Assembly (NCBI RefSeq): GCF_002081715.1
Contig: NZ_MUKP01000024.1
Coordinates: forward strand, 1-64,000
Source: Nocardia donostiensis
Lineage (GTDB): Bacteria; Actinomycetota; Actinomycetes; Mycobacteriales; Mycobacteriaceae
Length of the DNA: 64,000 bases
Reading direction: 5' to 3'
Position 1 is the stretch's first letter; every line of letters begins with the position of its first letter. The notes below the pieces were generated by a model that saw only the letters and a list, made by a program, of their open reading frames with translations, made no database searches and was not told the origin of the DNA. Positions 35,865 through 44,238 of the stretch are shown here, piece by piece. The translations under genes and the position numbers were made by a program.

Positions 35865-37539
35865 GGCGCCGCCCGTGGTCCCTGCCGTCCCTGCGCCGCC
35901 GCAACCGCTGCTCCACACCCGCCACGTACTCCGACCACGGAACCGAGGAGGTCGAGCGTTCCACCTCGCCGTCCGCAGCGACATAGAAGACGGCGCGGTC
36001 CAAGGCAATCTCCTCCGCGGGCACCGGCGAATGCACCACCCAGACCGTACCCACTCGATCGGCCCGCAATGTCGACAGCGGATATCCGGTCGTCTCGTAG
36101 CCCTGCTCCCGAATATGCGCCCGCACCAGGTCGATCGCCGCACTCTCGGAGATCCCCTCACCTCGGATGCCCAGGGCGGTGCCGGTCTCGCCTACCCCGG
36201 TGGCGGCACCCTCCCGGGCAACCCTCTCGGCCCGAGCAGTCCCGTCCTCGCGGCCCTTCGGAACGGCCCCGCTCCGACGTCCGTTCCCACTCCCTTCGCC
36301 ATGGCGGGCATCCGCTACCGAAACGGCACCACCGGACTCGGCGATCCGGTCCACCCACGGGAGCCCGGCGGTCTCGTCCCCCGAGGAAGACCCGTTCCCC
36401 CCGTGCGACGGGATATCACGCGGCAACCGCAGGCCCCCAGCGCCACCATCAGCGACCAGCCCCGCGACCGTGAACTGGAACAGAGCACCCTCGATATCGA
36501 TCCCGGCGTGCCCGAACGCCCGCTCGACCGCCGCTCGGGTCACCGAATGTCCCTGCGCCGCACGAACCAACTCCGCGGCCGCGGTGACATTCGCACCCTC
36601 TCCCAACAGGTCGGCGACGACGCCGGCCACGGTATCGACCGTCCATACGGCCGGGACCGCCGGTGCACACCGTGCCATCGGCTCGGATTCGCCGCGGTAC
36701 CACCGGCCGTCCTGCCACCAATAGCAGAACGTCAGCATGCCGGTGGCGATCCGGGGGTTGAGTACCGGGTCGGCAACCCAGCTCGGTGCACCCGCGAAGA
36801 ATTCCGGCATCCCGGCGCCTGCGTTGTAGACCGCGTCGAGAACGGGCGCATCCCACACCCCACCCGACAGCACGGCCCGGTCGCCGGGCAGCACGGTCAG
36901 TGTCGATCCACTGCGTGACTCACCTTCGAATACCCCGACCGACGGGCCGATCCGCGGCCCCAGCTCCGATCCGGCCGCCAGGAATGCCGCCGCCAGCACC
37001 GCCCAACGCGCCCACAGCACCCGGAGGTCCGGCAGTTCGCCGTCGGCCACCGCGGGCCGCACGCCCGCTTCGCTGTCGGCGCGCGCGGCTGCGGCGGCCT
37101 GCTGTGGTGTCCGCGCCGACCGGCTACCGCGCCCGATATAGGCCGCCAGCCACGCCGGCAGTCGCGTGCGCGGATACCGTTCCAGATCGGCGAGATATGC
37201 CTCCGGCGCGAACAGTTGCTCCCCTGGAAAGGGTTCCGCACCGTAATCACAGGCGGTCTCGACACCGTCGGTGTCCAACCGCACCATCAATCGCCACCAT
37301 GGCCCGTCGTCGGAGGTCGCCGACTCCTGCCGGTGCCGCCGCACCGCATCCCACACGTCCTCCGATACGGCACACCGGACCTGCTGTGTGCCGTCGTCGA
37401 CCATCAGTACCGCCGATTCGGACACGGTGGTCACCGCAAACCACGCCACCAGCCGATGCCATCCGGCCGGGGCGTATTCCGGCAATCCCCGTACGATCTC
37501 ATCGGTCGGCCCTGCGGAACCGCAGTCCTCCCCGGTCAT
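35854..37539 (-). CDS. Putative immunity/accessory protein with Imm35-like C-terminus
   Basis: The 561-residue protein is first in the operon, with an ATG at 37539. Residues 1-370 are soluble and Trp-rich with no family I can name (segments WHRLVAWFAVTTVSESAVLM and TGMLTFCYWWQDGRWYRGES). A low-complexity linker (375-460) leads to residues 465-550: SESAAIDLVRAHIREQGYET, DRVGTVWVVHSPV and DRAVFYVAADGEVERSTSSV with PWSEYVAGVEQRL. This has the shape of the Imm35/YrhB immunity fold (gW-x-V..., gg-x-x-V-x-x-x-G-x-V..., p-x-x-Y). No signal peptide. Position upstream of the toxin-like gene supports an immunity or chaperone role, but the protein is far longer than a usual immunity protein. Confidence 0.6.
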   Translation of the reverse strand: MTGEDCGSAGPTDEIVRGLPEYAPAGWHRLVAWFAVTTVSESAVLMVDDGTQQVRCAVSEDVWDAVRRHRQESATSDDGPWWRLMVRLDTDGVETACDYGAEPFPGEQLFAPEAYLADLERYPRTRLPAWLAAYIGRGSRSARTPQQAAAAARADSEAGVRPAVADGELPDLRVLWARWAVLAAAFLAAGSELGPRIGPSVGVFEGESRSGSTLTVLPGDRAVLSGGVWDAPVLDAVYNAGAGMPEFFAGAPSWVADPVLNPRIATGMLTFCYWWQDGRWYRGESEPMARCAPAVPAVWTVDTVAGVVADLLGEGANVTAAAELVRAAQGHSVTRAAVERAFGHAGIDIEGALFQFTVAGLVADGGAGGLRLPRDIPSHGGNGSSSGDETAGLPWVDRIAESGGAVSVADARHGEGSGNGRRSGAVPKGREDGTARAERVAREGAATGVGETGTALGIRGEGISESAAIDLVRAHIREQGYETTGYPLSTLRADRVGTVWVVHSPVPAEEIALDRAVFYVAADGEVERSTSSVPWSEYVAGVEQRLRRRRDGRDHGRRRGR

Positions 37540-38084
37540 GCTACGTGTTACCGACAGCCGACGACCGACTCACTCGGATCGCCACGGTTTCGGTATGCCA
37601 CCCGGTCCATGCAGAATTCACAGCAATCTCCCCGAATCCCCAACCTGCTGATTCGCAGGCAGTCCTGGAAGAACGGTTGCACAGCAGGTACCGCACACAC
37701 AACCGACTGTTGCCAGCCATGGGGACCCGGGGCCGACACCGGACTGTGCGAGTAAGTCCTGGGGTCGATCCTGAGGGTTATGCCGAGTCCGCCGCGTCCG
37801 GTCTGGCTCGGCGCCGCTACACCGCCACTGTCGACAGGCCGTCGCGGCAGGTGGGGTAACGCGGCGTCCAGCGCAGTTCGTCGACGGCACGTCGGTTGGA
37901 TCGGCGGATACGGGTGGCGACCATCAGTGCCCGCAGGGGCACTGCATACTGGCTGCAAGTGTTGGCCGAGCTCGAGAACCGTGGCGGCGCCGGTGCGGGG
38001 AACAGATGAGCAGAGATCTACCACCGGTCCACATCGCACCGAATACGGCCTCCGTCAAGGAACGGCTCGCCGAGGTCGGCCTCT
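37540..38084. other. Non-coding, decayed DNA upstream of the giant operon
   Basis: No frame in this 545-bp stretch has a recognisable product. It contains the promoter region of the 37539 operon at its left end and merges at the right into the IS5-family relic. No clear -10/-35 pair or terminator was identified. Confidence 0.5.
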
Positions 38085-38258
38085 GACGCTTTGTGCTGAC
38101 TGCGGGCAACATCAACGACCGCACGGTGTTCACCCAGGTACTGGCCGGGATCTGGACAGATCTGGGCAAGGGAGATCCCGGAAGTACCTCTGGTCTCCAT
38201 CGACCCGAAGCCTACTTCGCAGGATTCGGGCACAGATCGAGGCCTCGACCCCACGGGG
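38085..38258 (+). pseudogene. IS5-family transposase, internal relic
   Basis: After an in-frame stop the plus strand reads RFVLTAGNINDRTVFTQVLA then GIWTD, which matches the conserved FVLTxGNxNDCTxF catalytic-core segment of IS5-family transposases. A further stretch, EAYFAGFGHRSRPRPHG, may correspond to the K-A-Y-S-S-R...LRRRGI motif. Both ends are missing and the frame is disrupted. It reads away from the giant gene, as does the N-terminal stub at 11591-11695. Confidence 0.65.
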
Positions 38259-38802
38259 TCAGCGCCGAGACAGGTTGGTTTCGACTACTGCGATCGCCGT
38301 CCGAAGGCTGTCGACGTAGCGGCCGATGTCGTCGTGGTCGAAGCGGGGACTGGGAACCGCGATGGTCGGTGCGGCGACCGGGTGACGAGCACCGTCGTGC
38401 ACGCACATACCGATCCCGCATACGCCGCTTTCGGTTTCGCTGATGTTCACGCCGTAACCGGCCTTCTGCACCCCGACCAGATGCGCCTCGAGCGGGACGA
38501 CGTCGGTGATCCGCGCCGTCCGCCACGGCGGCTTCGGCATCGATACCGGTTTCAGCCCGCACAGTGCCCGCGGCGACAGGTTTGCGGTGAGGGTCGCCCG
38601 CAGCCGCGTATGGGACCGGCGGGTCCGAGGTGCAGGAGAAACCGGTCAGCGATTCGCCGACCGTCGGTTGAAGCCGTTGACCCCGGCCGAGGAGAAGCCC
38701 CCTCCGGTCGGCCAGCACATCGCGAAGGGCGTCGTGCCAGGTGAGGGCGTATACGTCGTTCGCCAGGAGATGGACAACTCCTCCGAGGTCGCGCAGGGAC
38801 AC
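38259..38802 (-). pseudogene. Relic of a second IclR-family regulator (effector-binding domain)
   Basis: The minus strand to 38259 ends in a good IclR C-terminus: HLVGVQKAGYGVNISETESG, VCGIGMCVHDGARHPVAAPT, PSPRFDHDDIGRYVDSLRTA and IAVVETNL. Upstream sequence that should supply the HTH and the rest of the effector domain is scattered over two frames (for example ALTWHDALRDVLADRRGL around 38740) with no start. It lies just downstream of the intact IclR gene. Transposon activity next to it may have removed its N-terminus. Confidence 0.6.
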
Positions 38803-38877
38803 GGCCCGACGAGCGCCGTGTCGTCGAAGAGGTCGAGAGCGGAGAGGAGAGGGGCTGAGTCGGTCAGTGCATGGCGT

Positions 38878-39657
38878 TCAGAGGGCCCCATCTGCCTCGA
38901 TGGCGGCAGCCGCACGGCCAAGGGTGGCCACGAGCGCCGGCAACTGACGCCGGTCGTACCGAACCGACGGCATCGAGATCGAGAGACCGGCGAGCGCTGT
39001 CCCCCCTGCGTCACGAACCGGGACCCCGATCGCGACCACCCCTCGCTCCGACAAGCCGTCGTTGAGCGCGAACCCGGCATGGTGGACGCGGGCGAGCTGG
39101 GCCCGCAAGCGCGGCATATCCGGCCGTTCGTCGGGGCGCTCGACATACCGCTGTACGGCATACAACTCCTCCACCTCGGCCGGATCGAGATCCGCGAGCA
39201 GCACCAGCCCGGCGGTAGTACGGTGGGCCGGGAACACCATTCCCTCGCGCGAACCCACTCGGAGAGCCTGCTCGCACTCCACGCTGGCGATGAACCGCGC
39301 CGTGTCACCCGTGCGGATCGTCAGGTTCGCCGACTCCCCCACGACGTCGACGAGCCGCTGGATGTGCGGCAGCGCAGCAACCCGGAGTTGCGAGGTGCGG
39401 GACTGCGAGTGCGTGGCGAGTTCGAGGACCGGCCCGGGGTGGTAGACACGCTGGTCGTCCTGAACCGCGAAGTCGCGGTAGACGAGCGTCTGCAGCAAGC
39501 GGTGGGCCGTCGACCGCGCCACACCGAGCCGGTCGGCGACCTCGCTCACCGTGAGCCCACCCTCCAGTTGCAGCATGACCGCCACCCGCAGCGCATGGTC
39601 GGCACTGGTCACGATGTACGTCGGCGGGGTCTTCGGTTGGGCGCTACCCATGGCCAT
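38878..39657 (-). CDS. IclR-family transcriptional regulator of the gentisate operon
   Basis: The protein has an N-terminal winged helix (VAVMLQLEGGLTVSEVADRL, then GVARSTAHRLLQTLVYRDFA) and an IclR effector-binding domain (VGSREGMVFPAHRTTAGLVL, GFALNDGLSERGVVAIGVPV and ALAGLSISMPSVRYDR). It is divergent from the gentisate genes, so it very likely controls them with 3-hydroxybenzoate or gentisate as ligand. I favour the ATG at 39657 (259 residues) over 39681 because a TTCT-CC-AGAA palindrome at 39666-39675 would otherwise lie inside the coding region. Confidence 0.88.
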   Translation of the reverse strand: MAMGSAQPKTPPTYIVTSADHALRVAVMLQLEGGLTVSEVADRLGVARSTAHRLLQTLVYRDFAVQDDQRVYHPGPVLELATHSQSRTSQLRVAALPHIQRLVDVVGESANLTIRTGDTARFIASVECEQALRVGSREGMVFPAHRTTAGLVLLADLDPAEVEELYAVQRYVERPDERPDMPRLRAQLARVHHAGFALNDGLSERGVVAIGVPVRDAGGTALAGLSISMPSVRYDRRQLPALVATLGRAAAAIEADGAL

Positions 39658-39716
39658 TTGTTCCGTTCTCCAGAATTTCATGTTCTGCTGTTGCGTTCAG
39701 CCCCACTGTAGGGAAC
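39658..39716. promoter_or_regulatory. Divergent promoter/operator between iclR and the gentisate operon
   Basis: This 59-bp region holds a TTCT-CC-AGAA palindrome (39666-39675) and further TGTTC/GAACA elements, including one just before the ATG at 39717. IclR regulators usually bind a short palindrome in such divergent gaps. The GTAGGGAAC before 39717 may act as ribosome-binding site. Confidence 0.5.
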
Positions 39717-40874
39717 ATGAGCACGACTGACACCTCTGTTCGCTTGCAGGCGGTCGCGGCGCCGGACCAGCCGGACGTGACTCCTGCTCTGGAGGAGCTG
39801 TACCGCGGCTTCGAGCAGGAGCTGCTCGTTCCGCTGTGGACCCAGATCGGTGACCTGATGCCGGCGCACCCGCGGTCGTGCGCAGTGCCGCACCTGTGGC
39901 GGTGGGAGAACCTGCTGCGCCTGGCCGAGAAGGCGGGTGACATCGTCCCCGTCGGTCGCGGCGGGGAACGTCGGGCGATCGCGCTGGCGAACCCGTCCCT
40001 CGGCGGGCGGCCGTTCGCCACCCCGACGCTGTGGGCGGCGATCCAATATCTGATGCCCGGCGAGGACGCCCCCGAGCACCGCCACACTCAGCACGCGTTC
40101 CGCTTCGTGGTCGAGGGCTCAGGCGTGTGGACCGTGGTCGGCGGCAGCGGCGAAACGTCCGTCGGCGACGCTGTTCCGATGCGCCGCGGCGACTTCCTGC
40201 CGCAAGCGGGCTGGAACTGGCACGCCCATCACAATGCGACCTCGGAGCCCATGGCATGGATCGACGGACTGGACATCCCCTTCCAATACGTCCTCGAGTC
40301 GCAGTTCTTCCAGTTCGGCCGCACGGAGATCAGTGCGGCCGAGCGGACCACGCCGGAGCGCTCGCGCTCCGAACGCCTGTGGGGTCATCCGGGCCTGCGG
40401 CCGCTCTCGGTGGGCGAGGTCGCCCCCGGCTCGCCGCTGCTCGCCTACAAGTGGGAGCACACCGACGCCGCCCTGAACGACCAGCTGCAGCTGGAGAAGG
40501 AGGGGTACGGGGGCACCCTCGAAACCGGTCATGCGGCCGTCCGGTTCACCAACCCGCACAACGGAACCGACGTACTGCCGACTATCCGCGCCGAGTTCCA
40601 CCGGATCACCCGCGGTGCGGAAACCGCGCCGGTGCGCGAGACCGGGTCGTCGGTATACCAGGTTTTCGACGGATCCGGCACGGTGACCGTCGGTGACAAG
40701 ACCTGGTCGGTCACCCGCGGTGACCTGTTCGTCGTCCCGTCATGGGAGCCCTTCGCAGCCAGGTCGGAAGCCGGCAGCACCGACTCCGACTCCGGCGCAC
40801 TCGACCTTTTCCGTTTCTCGGACGCGCCTGTCTTCGAGGCGCTCCGACTCGACCGTCAGGAGACCATCCGATGA
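39717..40874 (+). CDS. Gentisate 1,2-dioxygenase
   Basis: The 385-residue protein is a bicupin. The first cupin has the iron-binding pattern PEHRHTQHAFRFVVEGSGVW followed by MRRGDFLPQAGWNWHAHHN; the second is seen at SVYQVFDGSGTVTVGDKTWS. It cleaves gentisate (2,5-dihydroxybenzoate) to maleylpyruvate with Fe(II) and O2. It is the first gene of a four-gene operon and overlaps the next gene by 4 bp. Length and gene context both fit gentisate dioxygenases of the actinobacterial 3-hydroxybenzoate pathway rather than 1-hydroxy-2-naphthoate dioxygenases. Confidence 0.92.
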   Translation: MSTTDTSVRLQAVAAPDQPDVTPALEELYRGFEQELLVPLWTQIGDLMPAHPRSCAVPHLWRWENLLRLAEKAGDIVPVGRGGERRAIALANPSLGGRPFATPTLWAAIQYLMPGEDAPEHRHTQHAFRFVVEGSGVWTVVGGSGETSVGDAVPMRRGDFLPQAGWNWHAHHNATSEPMAWIDGLDIPFQYVLESQFFQFGRTEISAAERTTPERSRSERLWGHPGLRPLSVGEVAPGSPLLAYKWEHTDAALNDQLQLEKEGYGGTLETGHAAVRFTNPHNGTDVLPTIRAEFHRITRGAETAPVRETGSSVYQVFDGSGTVTVGDKTWSVTRGDLFVVPSWEPFAARSEAGSTDSDSGALDLFRFSDAPVFEALRLDRQETIR

Positions 40875-41698
40875 AGCTCGCCACCCTCCGCGTCGCCGGC
40901 GGCACCCGCGCCGTCCGCCTCGACGACAACGTCCTGGTCGACCTCGGCTACGACGACCTCGGTGCCCTGTTCGCCCAGGACGACTGGGCCACGATCGCCG
41001 CCGACGCCAGCGGTGAGACCTGGCCGGCCGAGGGCGCCGACCTCGCCGCCGTCGTACCCGACCCGTCGAAAGTGATCTGCGTCGGTCACAACTACACCAA
41101 CCACATCAAGGAGATGGGTCGCGAGCTCCCGAGCTACCCGACCCTGTTCACGAAGTTCGCCGACACCCTCATCGGCCCGAACGACCCGATCGTGAAGCCC
41201 GCTGAGACCGACGCCCTCGACTGGGAGGTCGAGCTGGTGGTCGTCATCGGCAAGCCGGTCCGCCGGGCAACCGAAGAGGAGGCCGCCGCCGCCATCGCGG
41301 GCTTCACCGTCATGAACGACGTGTCGGTGCGCGACTGGCAGTTCCGGACCATCGAATGGACCCAAGGCAAGATCTGGGACTCCTCCACCCCGGTCGGCCC
41401 CTACGTCGTGACCCCCGACGAGGTCGGCGGCGTCCGCCCCGCGCTCGAGGTCACCACGCTCATCGACGGCCGGCGTATGCAGCACGACGACACCGGCACA
41501 CTGCTCTTCGACCCCGTGCATCTCGTGCAGTACATCTCGACCGTCATCCGGCTCAACCCGGGCGACATGATCGCCACCGGGACGCCCGCCGGGGTCGGCC
41601 ACGCCCGTGATCCCAAGGTCTACCTCGTCGGCGGCGAAACCGTCGTGACACAGATCGCCGGCCTCGGGACGTGCACCAACCGGGTCGTCGAGGAGTGA
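40871..41698 (+). CDS. Fumarylpyruvate hydrolase (FAH family)
   Basis: The 275-residue protein has the fumarylacetoacetate-hydrolase fold: VICVGHNYTNHIKEMGRELP, LFTKFADTLIGPNDPIV, the metal-binding acidic residues in LDWEVELVVVIGKPV, then GFTVMNDVSVRDWQFR and the C-terminal NPGDMIATGTPAGVGHARDP. In this operon it should hydrolyse fumarylpyruvate to fumarate and pyruvate. The ATG at 40871 overlaps the dioxygenase stop (ATGA). The longer frame from 40742 is inside the dioxygenase and is rejected. Confidence 0.9.
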   Translation: MKLATLRVAGGTRAVRLDDNVLVDLGYDDLGALFAQDDWATIAADASGETWPAEGADLAAVVPDPSKVICVGHNYTNHIKEMGRELPSYPTLFTKFADTLIGPNDPIVKPAETDALDWEVELVVVIGKPVRRATEEEAAAAIAGFTVMNDVSVRDWQFRTIEWTQGKIWDSSTPVGPYVVTPDEVGGVRPALEVTTLIDGRRMQHDDTGTLLFDPVHLVQYISTVIRLNPGDMIATGTPAGVGHARDPKVYLVGGETVVTQIAGLGTCTNRVVEE

Positions 41699-41700
41699 CG

Positions 41701-42321
41701 ATGCGCACGCACAGGGACTCGCTCGAGTGGGTCGAGCACGGGACGAAGCTGTTCACCGCGCAGCTGGCCGAGCTGGAAGAGCAGGAGATGGCGGAGCCGA
41801 GCGCCCTGCCAGGTTGGACGCGCAAGCACCTCATGGCGCACGTCGCCGCCAACGCCGACGCGCTCGGCAACCTCGTGCACTGGGCCGAGACCGGTGAGCG
41901 CACGCCGATGTACTCCTCGGCGGAGCAGCGCAACGCCGACATCGAGGCAGGCGCGAAGCTCTCCGCGTCCCAGTTGACGGCATGGACGAACCGGGCAACG
42001 CACACCTTGGCCGTTGCGATGAACGACCTGACCGAGGAGCAATGGCGCGCCGAGGTCGTCACTGCCCAGGGCCGGACGGTACCGGCCACGGAGATCCCCT
42101 GGCTGCGGGCGCGGGAGGTATGTGTCCACGCTGTCGATCTCGGCACGGGCCTGACTTTCGCGGATCTGGCCGAGGAGTTCCTCACCGCGCTCGTGACGGA
42201 CATCCAGGCCAAGCGCGGTCTCGGCGAGGTTCCCGACGGGCCGCTACCCGAGGTCGCCGCTTACCTCGCCGGTCGTTCCCATTCCCTCGTCGATGTCCCC
42301 GACATCGGCCCCTGGCTGTGA
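41701..42321 (+). CDS. Mycothiol-dependent maleylpyruvate isomerase
   Basis: The 206-residue protein belongs to the DinB/MDMPI fold. The N-terminal four-helix bundle includes ALPGWTRKHLMAHVAANADA, whose His is the first zinc ligand, and IPWLRAREVCVHAVDLGTGL supplies the Glu and His ligands. The C-terminal domain is short. It isomerises maleylpyruvate to fumarylpyruvate using mycothiol, so it points to an actinobacterial host. It begins 2 bp after the stop of the hydrolase gene. Confidence 0.9.
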   Translation: MRTHRDSLEWVEHGTKLFTAQLAELEEQEMAEPSALPGWTRKHLMAHVAANADALGNLVHWAETGERTPMYSSAEQRNADIEAGAKLSASQLTAWTNRATHTLAVAMNDLTEEQWRAEVVTAQGRTVPATEIPWLRAREVCVHAVDLGTGLTFADLAEEFLTALVTDIQAKRGLGEVPDGPLPEVAAYLAGRSHSLVDVPDIGPWL

Positions 42322-42333
42322 GGAGGCTGCCAC

Positions 42334-43602
42334 ATGAGCATCCCTGACGTCGTCATCGTCGGCGGCGGAATCGGCGGGCTGAGCACCGCCTTCGCACTTT
42401 CGCGCCTCGGCCTGCAGGTGCGGGTCCTCGAACAGGCTCCGGAATTCGGCGAGGTGGGCGCCGGCATTCAGCTCGCCCCCAACTGCACCCGTATCCTCGA
42501 CGACTACGGCCTGCTGGAGAAGGCGAAGTCCCGCGGCGTCGTACCCGACCGGATGGTGATGCGCGACGCCATCGACGGGAGCGACCTGACCTTGCTCGAC
42601 CTGCGCGACCTCGCGCGCAAGTACGGCTTCCCATACCTGGTCATCCACCGCAGCGACCTGCACTCACTGTTTGTGGAGGCGTGCCGGGACGCGGGCGTCG
42701 AACTGCTCACCGAGCAGCGGGTCACCTCGTACACGCAGAACGCTCACAAGGCCTGCGCGACAACGGGAGCAGGGACGGCCCACGAGGCGGATGTCGTGAT
42801 CGCGGCCGACGGGCTCCACTCCGTCGCTCGTCAGCTTCTCGTCGACGACCAGCCGATTTCTTCCGCCTACGTCGCCTACCGCGGCACGGTGCCGATTGCG
42901 GAGGTGGATCGTCCGGTCGACCTCTCCGAGGTCGTCGTGTACGTCGGCCCACGCTGTCATTTCGTCCATTACGGGCTCCGCGGCGGCGATCTGCTCAACC
43001 AGGTCGCGGTCTTCGAATCCCCCAAAGCACGCGCCGGGCTCGCAGACTGGGGCACTCCTGACGAGCTCGATGCCGCCTTTGCCGAGACCTGCGATTTCGT
43101 CCGGCAGCGGCTGCCGCACATGTGGCGGGACAAATGGTGGCGGATGTACGACCGCAACCCGATCGACACCTGGGTCGACGGTCGGATAGCCCTGCTCGGC
43201 GATGCGGCCCACCCGCCGCTGCAGTACATGGCCCAAGGCGCGATCATGGCGATCGAGGACGGTTGGGTGCTCGCCGAGCACGTGCGTCGCCTGCGCACGG
43301 ACGACGGTGTCGTCGACTGGGCGGGTGCGCTCGCGGCCTACCAAGCCGTCCGGCCCGAGCACTGCCGCCGCGTGGTTCTCACGGCCCGCACGTGGGGTGA
43401 ACTGTGGCACCTCGACGACCTGCAGCGCGAGCAACGTAACGTGCTTCTTCGTTCGCGAGCCGTCCACGACTACTCGTTCACCGACTGGATCTACGGTCCG
43501 ACAGCGCTCTTCGCCGAAGACGAACCTGCGATGTTCGAACCGATCCCGCTCGCCTCAGCCGACCAGGTGGCCGACGACCTTGCGAATTCACAAGTTGGGT
43601 GA
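42334..43602 (+). CDS. 3-Hydroxybenzoate 6-hydroxylase
   Basis: The 422-residue group A flavoprotein monooxygenase has GxGxxG FAD motif VIVGGGIGGLSTAFALSRLG, the VIAADGLHSVARQLL (DG) motif and the second FAD motif GRIALLGDAAHPPLQYMAQG. It hydroxylates 3-hydroxybenzoate at C6 with NADH and O2, giving gentisate for the operon's first enzyme. A GAGGAGGCTG-like ribosome-binding site precedes the ATG at 42334. A role on salicylate (5-hydroxylation) cannot be excluded, but the operon layout resembles known 3-hydroxybenzoate clusters. Confidence 0.88.
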   Translation: MSIPDVVIVGGGIGGLSTAFALSRLGLQVRVLEQAPEFGEVGAGIQLAPNCTRILDDYGLLEKAKSRGVVPDRMVMRDAIDGSDLTLLDLRDLARKYGFPYLVIHRSDLHSLFVEACRDAGVELLTEQRVTSYTQNAHKACATTGAGTAHEADVVIAADGLHSVARQLLVDDQPISSAYVAYRGTVPIAEVDRPVDLSEVVVYVGPRCHFVHYGLRGGDLLNQVAVFESPKARAGLADWGTPDELDAAFAETCDFVRQRLPHMWRDKWWRMYDRNPIDTWVDGRIALLGDAAHPPLQYMAQGAIMAIEDGWVLAEHVRRLRTDDGVVDWAGALAAYQAVRPEHCRRVVLTARTWGELWHLDDLQREQRNVLLRSRAVHDYSFTDWIYGPTALFAEDEPAMFEPIPLASADQVADDLANSQVG

Positions 43603-43734
43603 CCTGGAGACCCGCCATTGACTGCATTCGGAAGACGCTCGAGTGGGCGTTTTCCGGCGGGCAATTTCTATAGTTAAATTCGCATATCTACGTATAATTA
43701 TGTGCCCTTGCTGGGCCGGCTCCGAGAAGTCGGA

Positions 43735-44078
43735 CACTCTCCACTGGGACCGGACCGCTACCGTGCCGACCAACTGGCCGACCGGACAGCGTAGCTCACG
43801 ACGAATTCCATCGCCACGGAAAGCCGAGACGAGCCCGAGCGCCGCGACCGCAAGTTGTCGCTCCGACGAAATGGGCACCGGCACCTGTACCGTACCCACC
43901 TGGGTGGGTACGGTATCGAACACTTCACTGCCGTGATCAACTCGCCGGAGGCCGCGATTCTCGCCGTCGGCGCCCAACCGACGAATTGCGACTGGAGGAC
44001 GAGCAGGTGGTGAACCGAAAGACGCCGGGGCCGGATCTGTGCCGACAGCTGGAAGCTCTTGATACCGCCATCACGTGA
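43735..44078 (+). pseudogene. Relic of a 2-oxoacid dehydrogenase E2 (dihydrolipoamide acyltransferase) C-terminus
   Basis: The plus strand reads YRADQLADRTA, a stop, then a disrupted stretch and HLGGYGIEHFTAVINSPEAA with ILAVGAQP, which is the conserved SNLGxxGIxxFxAVINxPQAAILAVGA core of the E2 catalytic domain. After a frameshift, ELRLEDEQVVNRK then CRQLEALDTAIT recalls the E2 C-terminus, but the DHR-x-x-DG catalytic motif is deleted. Stops, frame changes and missing motif make it a clear relic. The AT-rich patch at 43665-43705 just upstream may mark an old insertion or deletion junction. Confidence 0.65.
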
Positions 44079-44221
44079 TCCCTGCCGGCAGCAGACTGGC
44101 GAGCACGTATACGGGCGAGTAATACCCAACTGCTGTGCACATATCCCGGCTGGAGGTGCACACTACGCAGAGCCGCGATCGGCATCCCGTCGACCGGGCC
44201 GGCGCATTGGAGATGGAAGGA

Positions 44222-44238
44222 GCCAGGCGAGTGTTCAA
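44222..44238 (+). promoter_or_regulatory. Start region of the carboxylase gene
   Basis: The GGAAGGAG run at 44215-44222 lies 8 nt before a GTG at 44231, which begins VFNRIAVVNRGEAAMR, the usual start of a biotin carboxylase domain. This argues for GTG 44231 over the ATGs at 44213 or 44135. Confidence 0.6.

Noticed and set aside
37548..38039. Minus-strand frame of 163 codons upstream of the giant operon
   Set aside because: Composition typical of non-coding high-GC DNA, no family similarity and no ribosome-binding site.
44135..44230. Earlier ATG starts for the carboxylase at 44135 and 44213
   Set aside because: The first 32 codons have no similarity to biotin carboxylases, and the GGAAGGAG ribosome-binding site points to the GTG at 44231.
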